From NCBI GenBank assembly GCA_003170115.1, contig PMZS01000161.1:1-6758 (forward strand): a DNA stretch of 6,758 nt, read 5' to 3'. Below the pieces are notes generated by a model, which saw only the letters and a program-made list of their open reading frames with translations, made no database searches and had not been told where the DNA came from. The translations under genes were made by a program, and so were the position numbers. Each line of letters starts with the position of its first letter. Within the stretch, counting starts at the first letter, position 1. The DNA comes from Spirochaetaceae bacterium. Lineage in GTDB: Bacteria > Spirochaetota > Spirochaetia > SZUA-6 > Fen-1364. Positions 4,784-6,758 of this stretch are shown piece by piece.

Positions 4784-6758
4784 GCGCCCGGATTCCCTGA
4801 ACGTAGGCATCGGCACCGGGCATTGTCGTCACGACGGGGATGCCCCGGCTGTTCGCCACCGCCCTGATCGAGCTCTCATCCGTGCGCGGCCCCTGCCCCG
4901 ACGGCGTGTTGATGATGAGCTGGATTCTCTCCGATCGGATCCTCTCCAGCAGGTCCGTTCCGCCCTCGGAGACCCGCTTCACAACTTCCGCGTGAATGCC
5001 GTTCGCCTGCAGGAATGCCGCGGTTCCCGAGGTGGAGATGAGAGAGAACCCGAGGTTATGCAGCTGGTAGGCCACCGACACGGCGAGCTGGGTCTTGTCA
5101 TCGTTCTTCACGCTGATGAACACCGTGCCCTTCAACGGCACCTGCTGCAGCGCGCCAAGCTGGGCCTTGCAGTATGCCCGACCGAAGTCCGAGTCGATCC
5201 CCATCACCTCGCCCGTCGATTTCATCTCGGGACCGAGGATGATGTCCACGCCATGAAACCGCGCGAACGGCAGCACGGATTCCTTCACACTGATGTGCCG
5301 GGGCCTCACCTCTTCCGTGAACCCGATCTCCTTCAAGGTCATGCCCACCATGGCCTTTGCGGCCACCTTGGCAAGCGGCACGCCGATGGCCTTTGACACG
5401 AACGGGACCGTCCGGGAGGCGCGGGGGTTCACCTCTATGATGTACAGCTCCTTGCCCTTCACCGCGTACTGCACGTTCATGAGCCCGATCACGTGAAGCT
5501 CCGCGGCCAGCAGCATGGTGTAGCGGCGGATCTCTTCCAGCATCCAGTGCGGGAGGGTGTGCGCCGGAAGCACCATTGCGGCATCACCGGAGTGCACGCC
5601 TGCCTCTTCGATGTGCTCCATGATGCCGCCAATGACCGAGGTGTGCCCGTCGGAGACCATGTCGACGTCAACCTCGATGGCGTCCTCGATGAACCGGTCG
5701 ATGAGGACCGGCCTTTCCGGAGAAGCCCACACCGCCCGCTTCATGTAATGCGCAAGGCTGGCGTCATCGTAGACGATCTCCATAGCCCTTCCCCCGAGCA
5801 CGTAGCTGGGCCGCACGAGCACGGGGTATCCGATCCCGTGAGCGGCCGCGAGGGCGCCGTTTTCGTCCACCGCGGTGCCATTTTCCGGCTGGCGCAACCC
5901 GAGCTTCCGCACCAGCTCGCTGAAACGCTTCCTGTCCTCCGCGCGATCGATGGAATCCGGGCTGGTCCCGATGATGGGCAGCCCTGCCTCTTCCAGACCG
6001 ACGGCGAGGTTCAGCGGCGTCTGGCCTCCGAACTGGACGATCACCCCGTCCGGCTTCTCGCGATCGGCGATCGCCAGGACGTCTTCCCTGGTCAGCGGCT
6101 CGAAATAGAGCTTGTCGGAGGTGTCGTAGTCGGTGCTCACCGTCTCCGGATTGCTGTTCACCATGATCGTCTCAAAGCCGATCTCGCGGAGGGCGAACGA
6201 GGCGTGCACGCAACAGTAGTCGAACTCTATGCCCTGCCCGATGCGGTTGGGCCCGCCTCCCAGGATCATGATCTTTTTCCTGGTCGACGGCCGCGACTCG
6301 TCTTCACCGTCGTAGGTGGAGTAGTAGTAGGGAGTGTAGGCTTCGAACTCTGCCGCGCAGGTGTCCACGAGCTTGTAGCCGGGCCGGATGCCGAGGCTCA
6401 ATCTCAGGTCCCGCACCGCATCCGCATCCTTGCCGAGCCGTGATGCAATCTGCACGTCGCTGAAGCCCATCTGCTTGGCCGTGCGCAGGGAGCTTTCCGA
6501 GATCGTCGGTTCAAAGTCCACGATCTCCTTCATGTTGGAGAGGAACCAGGGATCGACCCGCGTCACTTCGTGCAGCTTTTCCACGGTCCATCCCCGGTGA
6601 AGCGCCTCGCACATGTAGAAAAGCCGGTCCGCGTTCGGCCGGGTGAGCATATCCAGCAGGCCGCTTTCAGTGGCTTCCGGGACTCCGGTGAGCCCAGGGC
6701 GCTTGATCTCCAGGCCGCGAATGCCTTTCTGCAGGGCCTCCTTGAACGTGCGGCCGAT
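4692..6758 (-). CDS. carB: Carbamoyl-phosphate synthase large subunit, C-terminal ~689 residues
   Basis: CarB (EC 6.3.5.5) makes carbamoyl phosphate from bicarbonate, two ATP and ammonia channelled from the glutaminase subunit CarA, for pyrimidine and arginine synthesis. The gene runs off the right edge; the frame stays open to base 6758, reading IGRTFKEALQKGI, the end of the first ATP-grasp half. The ATG at 6650 is therefore internal. In order follow the oligomerisation domain (TRPNADRLFYMCEAL onward), the second-half pre-ATP-grasp domain (MILGGGPNRIGQGIEFDY, then IVQFGGQTPLNLA), and the second ATP-grasp domain. The latter shows GYPVLVRPSYVLGGRAM, FIEDAIEVDVD, GGIMEHIEEAGVHSGD and IIEVNPRASRTVPFVSKA. 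An MGS-like regulatory domain comes last (KGTVFISVKNDDK, STSGTAAFL, IINTPSGQGPRTDESSIR, VVTTMPGADAYVQGI). It ends QRYHAGVLKARASVSPGSG, slightly past the usual end. Roughly 385 N-terminal residues are missing because of the window edge. All visible motifs are intact. Confidence 0.97.
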   Translation of the reverse strand: MGRTFKEALQKGIRGLEIKRPGLTGVPEATESGLLDMLTRPNADRLFYMCEALHRGWTVEKLHEVTRVDPWFLSNMKEIVDFEPTISESSLRTAKQMGFSDVQIASRLGKDADAVRDLRLSLGIRPGYKLVDTCAAEFEAYTPYYYSTYDGEDESRPSTRKKIMILGGGPNRIGQGIEFDYCCVHASFALREIGFETIMVNSNPETVSTDYDTSDKLYFEPLTREDVLAIADREKPDGVIVQFGGQTPLNLAVGLEEAGLPIIGTSPDSIDRAEDRKRFSELVRKLGLRQPENGTAVDENGALAAAHGIGYPVLVRPSYVLGGRAMEIVYDDASLAHYMKRAVWASPERPVLIDRFIEDAIEVDVDMVSDGHTSVIGGIMEHIEEAGVHSGDAAMVLPAHTLPHWMLEEIRRYTMLLAAELHVIGLMNVQYAVKGKELYIIEVNPRASRTVPFVSKAIGVPLAKVAAKAMVGMTLKEIGFTEEVRPRHISVKESVLPFARFHGVDIILGPEMKSTGEVMGIDSDFGRAYCKAQLGALQQVPLKGTVFISVKNDDKTQLAVSVAYQLHNLGFSLISTSGTAAFLQANGIHAEVVKRVSEGGTDLLERIRSERIQLIINTPSGQGPRTDESSIRAVANSRGIPVVTTMPGADAYVQGIRALIRGELGVTPIQRYHAGVLKARASVSPGSG

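Noticed and set aside
5493..6443. Long 316-codon open frame on the plus strand
   Set aside because: It lies wholly opposite carB, whose conserved motifs are unmistakable, and its His/Val/Asp-rich translation is typical of a shadow frame.

Overview
The window looks like ordinary bacterial chromosome of high G+C content. It holds five protein-coding genes packed closely on both strands. Three are complete: an alanine dehydrogenase, an exported transglutaminase-like protein and a glycerol-3-phosphate dehydrogenase. Two are cut by the window edges: a DnaE-family polymerase alpha subunit on the left and the carbamoyl-phosphate synthase large subunit on the right. The GpsA sequence, in its GDNTESLLLAAGLNE block and the GDLDVTC...GRNRRFG block, reminds me most of spirochaete GpsA proteins. 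A free-living, relatively GC-rich member of the Spirochaetota is therefore my best guess. That is inference from remembered family patterns and has not been tested by a search.

Layout from left to right. Bases 1-947 (minus) encode the N-terminal 315 residues of a DnaE/ImuC-like polymerase with a degenerate PHP domain. Bases 948-1091 are non-coding. They hold a GC-rich hairpin beyond the end of ald and a perfect 15-2-15 inverted repeat that covers the polymerase start codon. Bases 1092-2198 (minus) encode Ald with all its classical catalytic residues. Bases 2199-2284 are a short divergent intergenic region. Bases 2285-3592 (plus) encode an exported protein with a Cys-His-Asp transglutaminase-like core and a helical, TPR-like C-terminal half. 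It is followed at once by gpsA (3632-4783, plus), so the two are probably co-transcribed. gpsA runs tail-to-tail into carB (minus, 4692 to beyond the right edge), and the two coding regions overlap by 92 bp.

The genes do not form one pathway. Ald links alanine, pyruvate and ammonium; GpsA makes sn-glycerol 3-phosphate for phospholipids; CarB makes carbamoyl phosphate for pyrimidines and arginine; the DnaE-like protein is a replication or damage-tolerance polymerase. I see no mobile element, CRISPR array, tRNA, rRNA or obvious new multi-gene system. The items most worth a second look are the palindrome over the polymerase start codon, the antisense-encoded GpsA tail, and the uncharacterised exported transglutaminase-like protein.
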